A stretch of DNA of 64,000 nt from Fodinibius roseus. GTDB taxonomy: Bacteria; Bacteroidota; Rhodothermia; Balneolales; Balneolaceae. The stretch covers positions 372,001 to 436,000 of the forward strand of contig NZ_FQUS01000001.1 of NCBI RefSeq assembly GCF_900129315.1, in the 5' to 3' direction. Below, in pieces: positions 28,276 through 37,403 of the stretch. Each line of letters begins with the position of its first letter. The stretch's first letter is position 1. Made by a program: the position numbers and the translations under genes. Below the pieces are notes generated by a model, which was not told the DNA's origin, did not search any database, and worked only from the letters and a program-made list of their open reading frames with translations.

Positions 28276-29208
28276 ATGACACATGATATCAGCCGCAGAA
28301 GTTTTTTGAGGAATACCGCCTTATCGACAGCTGGCCTGATGTTGGGAGGCAGTGTTGCCGGATGTTCTTCTCAGGCGGAATCGGGCTCTTCTTCCGACTA
28401 TCTTATTAATATTATGGAAAAAGTCAGAAGATACCGGAAAATTAACTCGCATGCTCATATAGGGCTGAGTGTAGGAGGACCTGAAGATCAGATTGATTTT
28501 GCGAACCGGTTGGGAATTGACATATCGGTTATTTCCAGACCCGTCACAACGATGGACAGCAGCCCAGAGTTGTTTCGGAAAAACAATGACCTGATCATGA
28601 GTGCGGTGGAACAATTTCCCGACCGATTTATCGGGCAAATGACGGTAGACCCCACCTACCAGGAAGAATCTTTGGAGGAGATGGACCGGTGTGTTGACCG
28701 GGGGATGGTGGGATTAAAACTGTATAAACAAGTTAAAATTAATGACCCGCTGCTTTATCCCATCATAGAAAAGTGCATTGATCTGAATATGGTTATCCTT
28801 ATGCACTCAGGTCCGGATGTTACACGCATAGGTCCTGAGTACGGGACGCTTGACCCCCCGAGCCTCTCTATTCCCGAGGATTTTGTGGACATTGCAGAAA
28901 GATATCCCGAGGCAATGTTTCAATTTGCTCACCTGGGGGGAGGACTGGACTGGGAGTATGCCTGCAAAGCACTCAGAGATTCTCCCAATGTATATGTGGA
29001 TGTTTCGGGCAGCAACAACGAACAAAATATCATTAACTTTGCCGTTGAACATCTTGGTGAAGACCGCGTGCTATATGGGGGGGATCTGAACCCATACACA
29101 GGGGTTGGAAGTATGTTTTCGGCCGTTTTGAATGAAGGACAGCGTGAGAAAATTTTCTTTGAAAATTATAATAATATTCTGAAAAAGGGTGGTTATCATG
29201 TTAGTTGA
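28276..29208 (+). CDS. Tat-exported amidohydrolase-2 family hydrolase
   Basis: This 310-residue TIM-barrel protein has a Tat-type leader (SRRSFLRNTALSTAGLMLGG), and a Cys after SVAG could also be a lipidation site. Metal-ligand positions are present: KINSHAHIGL (HxH), VILMHSGPD, FAHLGGGLDW and GGDLNPYTG. It resembles amidohydrolase-2 lactonases and decarboxylases. It overlaps the next gene by 11 bases, and that neighbour lacks the metal ligands, which suggests a catalytic/non-catalytic pair. Confidence 0.85.
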   Translation: MTHDISRRSFLRNTALSTAGLMLGGSVAGCSSQAESGSSSDYLINIMEKVRRYRKINSHAHIGLSVGGPEDQIDFANRLGIDISVISRPVTTMDSSPELFRKNNDLIMSAVEQFPDRFIGQMTVDPTYQEESLEEMDRCVDRGMVGLKLYKQVKINDPLLYPIIEKCIDLNMVILMHSGPDVTRIGPEYGTLDPPSLSIPEDFVDIAERYPEAMFQFAHLGGGLDWEYACKALRDSPNVYVDVSGSNNEQNIINFAVEHLGEDRVLYGGDLNPYTGVGSMFSAVLNEGQREKIFFENYNNILKKGGYHVS

Positions 29209-29989
29209 TATGAATGCTTATGTGGGACACTGGCCTTTCAGAAAGCTTAATTATAACACCTGTGAGAGCTTGCTCGGCAGAATGAACGAGTTCGGTGTGG
29301 ATATATCCGTTATTAGCAACTTGCAGGGAATTTTTTACCAGAACCCGCAATCGGCTAATGAAGAACTGCATGAAATGCTGCAGTCAAATAGCTTATTTGA
29401 AGACCGATTTATACCCTTTGCTGTCCTGAATCCTGTCTATGCTGGATGGGAACACGATTTTGGCGTTTGCAGCGAAGAAATGGATATGAAAGGGATTCGC
29501 CTGTATCCCCGATACCATCACTATGAGATCACTAATCCCTCTTGCATCGAACTGGTCAAAAGTGCCCGTGACAAGGGTATGCCTGTGGCGATCTCCCTTC
29601 GCATGTCAGATAGCAGGGCCACTTCCTGGATGGATCTGGAAAGAGGGAATGAGTGGTCTTTGAAAGACGTTCTTCCCCTGATAAAAGAAGTACCCGACGC
29701 CAGATATCTCATCCTGAATGTAGTGGGCAATCCATTTCTCGATGATGAAGAAACGGAATTTTTTAAAAAAACGAATATCGTTATGGATACTTCCGGAAGG
29801 GGACTGAGAAGGTTTGCTGAACTGCTTAAACGATACGGAAAAGATAAATTTGCCTTCGGAACCCATTCTCCGATACTGGACTATGTTACCGGAGCATTAC
29901 GGATTGAATCCCTCAGAAACTCTGAAGCCGGGGAAGAGACAAAGGAGCTGTTGAGGCACGGGAATGCAGAGAAAATGCTGGATCTGTAA
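29198..29989 (+). CDS. Amidohydrolase-fold protein lacking the metal-binding HxH
   Basis: This protein of about 263 residues has the overall amidohydrolase-2 layout (FGVDISVISNLQGIF, then GIRLYPRYHHYEITNPSC, then ILNVVGNPFLDDEE). The first metal motif HxH is replaced by N-A-Y (LVDMNAYVGHWPF), and the usual C-terminal GSD/GGD aspartate is replaced by GTHSP. It has no signal peptide. The ATG at 29198 is preferred over a GTG at 29189. It overlaps the active-looking homologue upstream by 11 bases. It may be a structural or regulatory subunit or use a different chemistry; the different signal status argues against simple co-export. Confidence 0.8.
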   Translation: MLVDMNAYVGHWPFRKLNYNTCESLLGRMNEFGVDISVISNLQGIFYQNPQSANEELHEMLQSNSLFEDRFIPFAVLNPVYAGWEHDFGVCSEEMDMKGIRLYPRYHHYEITNPSCIELVKSARDKGMPVAISLRMSDSRATSWMDLERGNEWSLKDVLPLIKEVPDARYLILNVVGNPFLDDEETEFFKKTNIVMDTSGRGLRRFAELLKRYGKDKFAFGTHSPILDYVTGALRIESLRNSEAGEETKELLRHGNAEKMLDL

Positions 29990-30046
29990 CATCTCCATGC
30001 ACCGGGAGCAGAATGATTATTCTAAATTAACAGAAGTAACAATAAT

Positions 30047-31423
30047 ATGAAAAAGAAAAAATATACAAGACGCGAGTTTATCAAACAGAATTCATTAGCC
30101 GGCGGTGCGTTTCTGACCCTGGGAGCTACCTCTTCGCTGTTTGCGGGCGGCGTTAAAAAAAGTGATACCCCGGCGATTCTGGGCGGACCGGCGGTTCGAA
30201 GCAACGGCTGGCCGAGCTGGCCCATATGGAACCCTGAAACCGATGAAAAGCAGGTGCTGGAAGTTCTTCGAAGCGGGGTCTGGTCGCGATCAAAAACCGT
30301 TGCCGAATTTGAACAAAAATGGGCCGAAACGGTCGGAGCCAAACGCTGTCTTACTACGGTCAATGGGACCAATGCGCTGGTTTGCTCCCTTGCCAACCTG
30401 GATATTGGTTTTGGGGATGAAGTAATCGTTCCACCTTATACTTTTATAGCGACGGTACAGGCTATTTTGTTGAATGGTGCAATGCCCGTTTTCGTGGATA
30501 CGGATCGGGAAACATTCCAAATTGATGCGGAAAAGATTGAGGGTAAAATAACCTCCCGAACCAAAGCCATATTACCGGTTCATATCTATGGTCTTCCAGC
30601 GGATATGACACGGATTATGGAAATAGCGGGTAAACATGACCTGGTTGTGGTCGAAGATGCCTGCCAGGCCTGGTTGGCAGAAGTCGGGCACCAACAGGTA
30701 GGCACGTTCGGGAATGCCGGTTGTTACAGTTTTCAAAATTCAAAGAACTTGCCAATGGGCGAGGGCGGGGCTATTGTAAGTAATGACGAAGAATTTATGG
30801 ATCGGTGCTACTCCTATCATAACCTTGGTGGTTCTTACGGATCGGTCTCTGGTGCCCCCGGTGCCGGCAGACTTATGCTGGGAAATAAATTGCGGTTATC
30901 GGAATACCAGGCAGCAATAGGGCTTGCCCAGCTGGAACGGCTGGAGGATCAGACCCGCAGAAGGAGTGAGAATGCAGCATATCTCAAATCACAAATCAAG
31001 GATATTCCCGGAATTGCACCTTATAAACTGTATAATGATGTTACAAGGGCCGTTTTCCATCTTTTTCCTTTTCGGTATCAGAAAGAAGAGTTTAAGGGTT
31101 TATCAAGAGCAACCTTTCTGAAAGCGCTCAGGGCAGAAGGGATTCCCAACGGAGACGGGTACAGTACTCTGAATAACCAGCCGTACCTTGAGCATGCGCT
31201 CAGTACGAAAAACTTTCAACAGGTTTATCCCTCCCATATGCTTGATTTTGATAACTTCTTAGAAAGGAATCAATGCCCGGAAAATGACAAACTGTGTAAT
31301 GAGGAAGCGGTGAGACTTTCGCAATGGATGTTGTTGGGGAACCGATCAGATATGGATGATATCGCTACCGCAATCGAAAAAATTTATAATAGTGCTGAAA
31401 AGATAAAACAGTCGATTAGCTAA
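30047..31423 (+). CDS. Tat-exported DegT/DnrJ/EryC1/StrS aminotransferase, copy 2
   Basis: This 458-residue paralogue of the 26876 gene has the same length and layout, including Tat leader, VNGTNALVCSL and SFQNSKNLPMGEGGA (Lys233). The first 121 residues, from the start codon on, are identical to copy 1 at the nucleotide level; the remaining two thirds have diverged (for example FGDEVIVPPYTF against GGDEVIVSPYTW). This points to gene conversion or a fused duplicate. The two copies flank the amidohydrolase pair, and all four genes run in one direction, so they are probably one functional unit. Confidence 0.9.
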   Translation: MKKKKYTRREFIKQNSLAGGAFLTLGATSSLFAGGVKKSDTPAILGGPAVRSNGWPSWPIWNPETDEKQVLEVLRSGVWSRSKTVAEFEQKWAETVGAKRCLTTVNGTNALVCSLANLDIGFGDEVIVPPYTFIATVQAILLNGAMPVFVDTDRETFQIDAEKIEGKITSRTKAILPVHIYGLPADMTRIMEIAGKHDLVVVEDACQAWLAEVGHQQVGTFGNAGCYSFQNSKNLPMGEGGAIVSNDEEFMDRCYSYHNLGGSYGSVSGAPGAGRLMLGNKLRLSEYQAAIGLAQLERLEDQTRRRSENAAYLKSQIKDIPGIAPYKLYNDVTRAVFHLFPFRYQKEEFKGLSRATFLKALRAEGIPNGDGYSTLNNQPYLEHALSTKNFQQVYPSHMLDFDNFLERNQCPENDKLCNEEAVRLSQWMLLGNRSDMDDIATAIEKIYNSAEKIKQSIS

Positions 31424-31740
31424 TTCCTGGAGAGTATAAAAAAAGAGAATCAGTATGGAATCGTTTGGATAATGAAAGGAAAATTTTTATTGTCTTGTGC
31501 CACTATTTTTATGACTGGTACTTTTTGAGGTTATAAAAGCGCATGGCAGTGATGGGCTAAGCCTGTATTGATGATAATTGCCGGAAATCTACCAACAGCA
31601 GGGCCAGCTCACACGGTGGTGGGTTTCAGTATCCATGGGCAGGGCAGTCTCAATTCAATAAATTTTCAGGAATACTGAAAGGAAACCAGTTACTTTTTAC
31701 TAATTTTTTTAACTATTGTTAATCATCAATTAAGGGTTGC
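31424..31740. other. Non-coding interval with a possible decayed signal-peptide ORF
   Basis: An 18-codon frame from 31472 reads like the start of a secreted protein (MKGKFLLSCATIFMTGTF) and then stops. The following 200 bases keep no open frame. It may be the remnant of a lost gene, but chance is equally possible. No repeat copy or terminator was seen. Confidence 0.3.
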
Positions 31741-33471
31741 ATGCCAGAGGACAGTAGATTATCGAAGGAAGATAATAAGCGTTTTGATGAAGAGGCCCGG
31801 CGATTGCGGGCTCTGCAGGGTGAAAAATGGTATGTAAAATTAAAGACCTATTTTGCCTTGTCGGGACCGGGATGGCTTCAGAGTGCGTTGACGCTTGGGG
31901 GGGGATCGCTGGCCAGCGGTCTGTACCTGGGAGTACTGACCGGTGTCAGTATGTTGTGGCTGCAGCCTCTGGCAATGCTGTTGGGCATCATTATGCTCAG
32001 CGCGCTCGGACTGGTGACGCTGGCCACGGACCAGCGGCCGTTTTATGCGATCAATGAACATATCAACCCGGTACTGGGATGGGGGTGGGCCCTCGGCTCG
32101 ATTCTGGCCTGTATGGTCTGGGTGATGCCTCAGTTTTCCCTGGCTAACGGGGTGGTACAGCAAAATCTGTTGCCGGGAATATTCGGGCCCGGAAGTGTGT
32201 TCGGTGATTTTGGCAGCATGCTGTTTATCTCGGTACTGGCCCTGGCTATTACGCTGGGGATGACCTGGAATTACGGGGGCGGAAGCCGGGGGGTCACGAT
32301 TTTCGAGATGATTCTTAAAGGGCTTGTGGCCATTGTTGTGCTGTCGTTCATAGGAGTGGTGGTCCGTTTGACTATCGCCGGTAATGCGATCGACTGGGGG
32401 GAAGTATTCGCCGGATTTATCCCCAATCCGGCCCTGATATTTCGTCCCGCCGAAGGTTTTCTACCCCTCTTGAATGAGCTTCCCGAGATATCAGCCCAGT
32501 ACTGGTCGGAACTGATTGTCTCCCGTCAGCAGGAGGTGATGGCAGCCGCCCTTTCAAGTGCCGTGGGTATCAACGCCACCTTCCTTTTTGCCTACTCCAT
32601 GCTGCGACGCAAGTGGGGGACCGAATACAAGGGGATGATGAAGTTCGATTTGATTGCCGGTATGCTTCTTCCCTTTATGCTGGCGACAAGCTGCGTGGTT
32701 ATTGCCGGCGCCAGCCAGTTTCATACCGTCCCGCAACCGGGATTTTTGGAAAATGATCAGAGTGTTCAGTGGGAGCCGAACGAACAACAGGTCAGTGAAT
32801 ACAACCGGTTGCTGGAAGGCCGGGTATTGCACGAAGCGGGGGGGACCGGAGCGCTGTCCGATGAGCAGATAGCCTCACAGGTCGAGCAGCTGGGAGATAC
32901 TGAGCAGCGCATGGCCGCCACTTTGGTCACCCGTGATGCTTTTGACCTTGCCCTGTCGCTTCAGCCGCTGCTCGGCGGAGCCTTCAGCAATATTATATTT
33001 GGAATCGGAGTATTTGCCATGGCGCTCTCCACGATAACGATACATATGGTCATCTGTGGATTTGTGGTCTGCGAGATCATGAAAGTCCCCTATGACAGCT
33101 GGCATTTCCGGGCCGGTATTATGATACCGAGTGTCGGGGTATTGGGCCCGTTTTTTTGGGACCAGGCGCTGTTCTGGCTGGCTATTCCCACGTCGGTGGT
33201 TACGCTCATGCTGCTGCCCATTGCCTATGTGACGTTTTTCCTAATGCTCAACAGCAAGGCTATCATGAAAGAACACAAGCCGACCGGTCGCCGGAGAGTC
33301 ATATGGAATACGCTGATGATCCTCTCCATTGTGCTGATCGGCACCGCCAGTATCTATATGCTTTGGCAATACGGCGGAATCTGGGGATTAACTGCTCTCC
33401 TGCTGTTCCTTGGCGCCGCAGTCGTAGTCGAGTGGAAGAAGCGAACAAAAAGTAGTCCTCTCAGATCATGA
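31741..33471 (+). CDS. Nramp-like (SLC11-related) membrane transporter without the metal motifs
   Basis: This 576-residue integral membrane protein has about 11-12 hydrophobic segments and the Nramp-like entry SGPGWLQSALTLGGGSLASG. Canonical Nramp transporters bind metal through DPGN in helix 1 and MPH in helix 6. Here the corresponding parts read GPGW and GINATFLFAYS, so divalent-metal transport is doubtful. A hydrophilic insertion (about residues 325-405, QVSEYNRLLEGRVLHEAGG) separates two membrane segments. Its stop overlaps the DUF6807 start by four bases (ATGA), tying it to the sugar cluster. It may carry an organic substrate; the assignment rests on fold resemblance. Confidence 0.72.
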   Translation: MPEDSRLSKEDNKRFDEEARRLRALQGEKWYVKLKTYFALSGPGWLQSALTLGGGSLASGLYLGVLTGVSMLWLQPLAMLLGIIMLSALGLVTLATDQRPFYAINEHINPVLGWGWALGSILACMVWVMPQFSLANGVVQQNLLPGIFGPGSVFGDFGSMLFISVLALAITLGMTWNYGGGSRGVTIFEMILKGLVAIVVLSFIGVVVRLTIAGNAIDWGEVFAGFIPNPALIFRPAEGFLPLLNELPEISAQYWSELIVSRQQEVMAAALSSAVGINATFLFAYSMLRRKWGTEYKGMMKFDLIAGMLLPFMLATSCVVIAGASQFHTVPQPGFLENDQSVQWEPNEQQVSEYNRLLEGRVLHEAGGTGALSDEQIASQVEQLGDTEQRMAATLVTRDAFDLALSLQPLLGGAFSNIIFGIGVFAMALSTITIHMVICGFVVCEIMKVPYDSWHFRAGIMIPSVGVLGPFFWDQALFWLAIPTSVVTLMLLPIAYVTFFLMLNSKAIMKEHKPTGRRRVIWNTLMILSIVLIGTASIYMLWQYGGIWGLTALLLFLGAAVVVEWKKRTKSSPLRS

Positions 33472-34436
33472 AGACCGTCTCCAATACCGTCCTCTTTTTC
33501 GTTATACCATTAGTCGTTTTTGGCGTGCTCGCAGGCTTCCGGACGGGCGTGCAGGAAAACGGTGATTTTTCTTTCGGTGAAAATGACTCTACGCTTACCA
33601 TTTACGAGCATAATCAGCCCGTCTTGAGCATTGTACACGGGCGTATGGATCCGCCTGAAGGCATTGATAGCAAATACTGGCGATCCAATTATATTCATCC
33701 CATTTTCGGTCTTGATGGTGAAAAGCTAACCGAAGATTTTCCGGAAGATCATCCGCATCACCGCGGACTCTTCTGGACCTGGCCGGATGTGACCTTTGGC
33801 ACGAAAAGTATCGATCCCTGGGCACTGGACGGGGCCCGGCAGCTATTTCGGAAGTGGTATCATAAAGAGGCCGGTGAGGAACAGGCTACTATTTCGTTTG
33901 AGAGCGGATGGCGTCTGGATGAAGGATGGAAATCTTTTGTGGAGGAGTTCATCAGCATTACCATCCATAAATCAGATGAAATAGGCCGCTCTATTGATTT
34001 TACCCTTCGTTTTCAAAATGTTTCAGCAAAGGAAGTAACGTTAAGGGGACGTGGAGAAACCGGTTATGGCGGTTTTAATATACGTCCCGTCGGCAGCCGT
34101 CCGGGTAATAAAATAACAACAGCTGAAGGGGTAATGGAGGATGATGCCCTGGTGGTGGATAGCGGCTGGGCGGACTATTCATCTCTGATATCCGACGATA
34201 CTTATGCGGGATTATCTGTTTTTCAGCATCCAGGGAACCCGGGATTTCCCCACTCAGGATGGATTCTCCGGCATTACGGGTTTCTCGGGGCTTCCTGGCC
34301 GCAATATGAGCGGCTGGCGCTTAACCCGGGTCAAACTTTTGAACTCAAGTATCGTGTTTTTGTGCATCGCGGGGATGCCGACTTAGCCGGGGTGGAAAAG
34401 AAGTTTGAGAATTTTGTCCGGGAATCCTCACCTTGA
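33468..34436 (+). CDS. DUF6807 (PmoA-like) secreted protein, copy 1
   Basis: This 322-residue protein has a signal peptide or anchor (LFFVIPLVVFGVLAGF). The conserved DUF6807 blocks are YIHPIFGLDGEKLTEDFPED, HPHHRGLFWTWPDVTFG, and near the end FPHSGWILRHYGFLGASWP. The family is annotated by similarity to PmoA but is common in sugar-catabolic clusters; its reaction is unknown. The start overlaps the transporter gene by four bases. Its 3' end overlaps the convergent enolase-superfamily gene by nine bases. Confidence 0.82.
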   Translation: MKTVSNTVLFFVIPLVVFGVLAGFRTGVQENGDFSFGENDSTLTIYEHNQPVLSIVHGRMDPPEGIDSKYWRSNYIHPIFGLDGEKLTEDFPEDHPHHRGLFWTWPDVTFGTKSIDPWALDGARQLFRKWYHKEAGEEQATISFESGWRLDEGWKSFVEEFISITIHKSDEIGRSIDFTLRFQNVSAKEVTLRGRGETGYGGFNIRPVGSRPGNKITTAEGVMEDDALVVDSGWADYSSLISDDTYAGLSVFQHPGNPGFPHSGWILRHYGFLGASWPQYERLALNPGQTFELKYRVFVHRGDADLAGVEKKFENFVRESSP

Positions 34437-35672
34437 CCGTCTGACCAGGTCTTGTAATTTATCCTCGTCGACCTCAATGCCCAGCCCCGCGCCCTGCGGT
34501 ACCCGTACTTTTCCGTTAACGGGACGAAAAGGCTCGGTTATAATACTCTCGGCCAGAAATTGCGGTCCGTTAAGGGCGGCAGGGTATGATAAGTCATAGG
34601 CACTGAAAAGAATCAGGGAAGCTGCCAGGGATACATCGGGGTCGGTAAGTCCGCTGCCAAGGAACCGGAGTCCGGCATGACCGAGCAATTCTATCTGCTG
34701 GCGCGCTGAAAGAAGTCCCCCGGTACGGGCCGGTTTCATGGCTACTCCATCGAGACATTCCAGTTTGATAAACTCAAGGACCTGCGCCGGTGAAACCATG
34801 CCCTCGTCCACAATAATGGGAAGTGCCCCCTGGTCCACAAGCCTGCGGTAACCGGTAATCTGGCTGATAGGTATGGGCTGTTCCAGTACCGGCACGCCGG
34901 CGTCTGCCAGCCTGGGAGCAGCGTCAAGGGCCGTGGAGAGGTCGTATCCCCCATTGGCGTCCGCCCAAAGGAAACTGTCGGGTACGATCTGTTTGACCTG
35001 TTCCACAAGCTCCAGATCATACTCCGGATCCGGACCCACTTTGAGATTAAAATGCCGGTATCCTTTTTCCAGCCCTTTCTTGACCAGATCCTCCGCTTCG
35101 CCAAGATCTGTGGTGCTGATCGTCCAGCTCAGTGTTATTTCGTCGCCCGTCGTCCTTCCCCACAATTCAGCGATATTCCGCCCGGTGACTTTCCCCATCA
35201 GGTCGTGGAGTGCCATGTCAATACCTGATTTTGTGATCGGCATGCCGGTAGTGAATGATGGGGCAATTTCCCGACTCATCAGCTCATTGATCCCCTTGAG
35301 ATCAAACGGGTTGTGTCCCGTCAATACCGGCGTAAGATAGGTGTCTATGGCATGGACCGAGGCTTCAAGCGTCTCGTAACTCCACCGGGGCACCGGTACG
35401 CTTTCTCCCCAGCCAACGCTGCCGTCATCGGCCGTAATTTTTACCAGGACTGCGGGACGCCCGGTACCTGTCGGACCATCCAGAAAACGGAATGGCAATA
35501 CTGAAGGGTAACGTACCGGGAAAGTTTCAATCCTTTCAATTTTTATGTTCTCCGGAAGGGACGTTACAGTATTATCGGAAGTAGTATCCTGCCCGGTTAA
35601 ATCGGGAAGGAAAGGCAAGGCAGCGGCAGCCGTTGTCCTTGCAAGAAATTTTTTTCGGCTAATATTGCTCAT
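34428..35672 (-). CDS. Tat-exported enolase-superfamily enzyme (mandelate racemase/MLE type)
   Basis: This 414-residue protein has a Tat-like leader (SRKKFLARTTAAAALPFLP) and an N-terminal capping domain (ERIETFPVRYPS, VLVKITADDGSVGWGES). The barrel carries metal ligands in FLWADANGG, VLEQP and IIVDEGM and a catalytic lysine in VAMKPARTGG. The strand-2 motif reads FNLKVGPD, so only the second Lys of the usual KxK is present. Relatives are dipeptide epimerases, muconate-lactonising enzymes and sugar-acid dehydratases. An exported version is unusual and fits the Tat-rich cluster. It is probably cotranscribed with the Gfo/Idh/MocA gene 63 bp upstream on the minus strand. Confidence 0.83.
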   Translation of the reverse strand: MSNISRKKFLARTTAAAALPFLPDLTGQDTTSDNTVTSLPENIKIERIETFPVRYPSVLPFRFLDGPTGTGRPAVLVKITADDGSVGWGESVPVPRWSYETLEASVHAIDTYLTPVLTGHNPFDLKGINELMSREIAPSFTTGMPITKSGIDMALHDLMGKVTGRNIAELWGRTTGDEITLSWTISTTDLGEAEDLVKKGLEKGYRHFNLKVGPDPEYDLELVEQVKQIVPDSFLWADANGGYDLSTALDAAPRLADAGVPVLEQPIPISQITGYRRLVDQGALPIIVDEGMVSPAQVLEFIKLECLDGVAMKPARTGGLLSARQQIELLGHAGLRFLGSGLTDPDVSLAASLILFSAYDLSYPAALNGPQFLAESIITEPFRPVNGKVRVPQGAGLGIEVDEDKLQDLVRRSR

Positions 35673-35735
35673 ATCGGGTAACTTGGTTGGACGGTTGTTT
35701 TACCGAATGAATTCTAAAAATCGGTGAATAACTTA

Positions 35736-37127
35736 CTACATATCTATATAGTTGGTACCATAAGGATGACGTTGCGGCCGGCTTAGCATGGAATTGGCGC
35801 TGTCGTTATTGACAAACCGCTCTTTGTCCGGATCCCATTCCAGTCTCCCCGGTATTTTCATGGCAATGTGACTGATCAGGCAGAGCGTGCATATATGATG
35901 TCCCACTTCAATGGGAGACATCGGCTGCTTTCGTGACCGGATGCAGTCCAGCCAGTTGCCATGGTGCTCATTGGTAATGGGATACAGGCGAATTTCATCT
36001 TCTTTAATTTCCGAGGTAAGAATTTTGGGATCGCTGGCATTAAGTACTTTCCTGTTGGTTTCCGAGGTAGCCGGGTTATCCTTTGTCACAGAATAGTCTC
36101 CTCTGAACACTTCTATCCAGCCTTCTGAGCCTTCATACCTGATAACAACCGGAGATCTTGAATTGGCATACATGGTGACACCGTTCTTATATTGAGTCTT
36201 GACCATAAAATCACCGTGAACATGACGCGGGCGATTTTTATAGAACCGGGCCATGGCTTCTATAGAGGTCGGACCGGTATATTCCGTACCCATTCCCCAG
36301 GCAGCCAAATCGAACTGATGTTGTCCCCATCCTGTGATCATACCGGCCCCGAATTGCTCCTGCCATAACCAGCCCGGCCGGCCATAGCCGTCATTGGGGT
36401 GTACGGCAGATTCCGAGTAGGGCATTTCGGGGGTCGAACCCAGCCACTTGTCAAAATTCAAGTGGCGGGGAATAGGCATCCGGGTTATCTCTGGCCCGGG
36501 ATCATCAGCGGGAAAGTTTACAATTACCGTGTGTAATGTCCCAATTCTGCCGTTTCTGACCAACTCCGCAGCATATTTAAATTGTTTAGAGGTGGAACGA
36601 ACCTGTGTGCCAACCTGTAAAATTGTTCCCTGTTCCTTTACCACATCGCGTAATAGTTGACTTTCGGCAACGGTCAAAGAAACGGGTTTTTGCAGGTAAA
36701 CATCCTTGCCCGCCAGGGAAGCCTCAATGGCTGGCTGTACATGCCAGTGATCAGGCGTACTAATGATCACCGCATCAATATCAGGATTTAGGAGCAGCTT
36801 GCGGTAGTCTTCATACATTTCCACATCCATATAATTTTTACTGCCCTTTTTTTCCGCATAGAATTGCTCGACAAGGTTCTTCCCGTCTTTCATGCGTTTC
36901 TTGTCGACATCACAAACAGCGATTATTCTGGCGACATCATGGTTAAGCGTTTCCGGAATATCATGGCCCCGGGCAATACGTCCACAGCCGATCTGACCAA
37001 TATTAATCTTATCATTGGGCGTGTTTTTGCCTAATACAGAGGAGGGCAGGATGGCGGGAAAGGCCAATGTTCCCGCTGATGTTGCCAACGCATTTTTTAA
37101 GAAAGTTCTGCGGTTAATTTTTTTCAT
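35736..37127 (-). CDS. Tat-exported Gfo/Idh/MocA-family oxidoreductase
   Basis: This 463-residue enzyme has a Tat-type leader (INRRTFLKNALATSAGTLAF), a Rossmann start (KINIGQIGCGRIARGHDIPE), DAVIISTPDHWHVQPAIEAS and QKPVSLTVAES, where the usual EKP reads QKP but the lysine is kept. The C-terminal domain carries GYGRPGWLWQEQFGAGMITG and WGQHQFDLAAWGMG, typical of the large exported subgroup found in Planctomycetes and Bacteroidota. Expected role: NAD(P)-linked oxidation of a sugar in the periplasm. It is divergent from the amidohydrolase at 37404 across a 276-bp promoter region. Confidence 0.88.
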   Translation of the reverse strand: MKKINRRTFLKNALATSAGTLAFPAILPSSVLGKNTPNDKINIGQIGCGRIARGHDIPETLNHDVARIIAVCDVDKKRMKDGKNLVEQFYAEKKGSKNYMDVEMYEDYRKLLLNPDIDAVIISTPDHWHVQPAIEASLAGKDVYLQKPVSLTVAESQLLRDVVKEQGTILQVGTQVRSTSKQFKYAAELVRNGRIGTLHTVIVNFPADDPGPEITRMPIPRHLNFDKWLGSTPEMPYSESAVHPNDGYGRPGWLWQEQFGAGMITGWGQHQFDLAAWGMGTEYTGPTSIEAMARFYKNRPRHVHGDFMVKTQYKNGVTMYANSRSPVVIRYEGSEGWIEVFRGDYSVTKDNPATSETNRKVLNASDPKILTSEIKEDEIRLYPITNEHHGNWLDCIRSRKQPMSPIEVGHHICTLCLISHIAMKIPGRLEWDPDKERFVNNDSANSMLSRPQRHPYGTNYIDM

Positions 37128-37403
37128 AAACTAATATAATTTTAAAGAATCCCCGGATTAAAGTTATGGGTATAGAAAAAATCTCATCTAAAAAATTTCC
37201 TCCGCCGTAAATATATTCAGTCATCCAGCGAAATGCATGTCATAAAGACCCTAATACAGGCAAATATGATTTAAATCCCTGTTATACAAAAATAATCTTA
37301 GACATAAACTTTCAAAATAGTTATATACCGTAAAATAAACCAATATCACACAATCAAAACATAACTTTTCGGTTGTGTTTCTTTTTATAATAGGGCATAA
37401 ATA

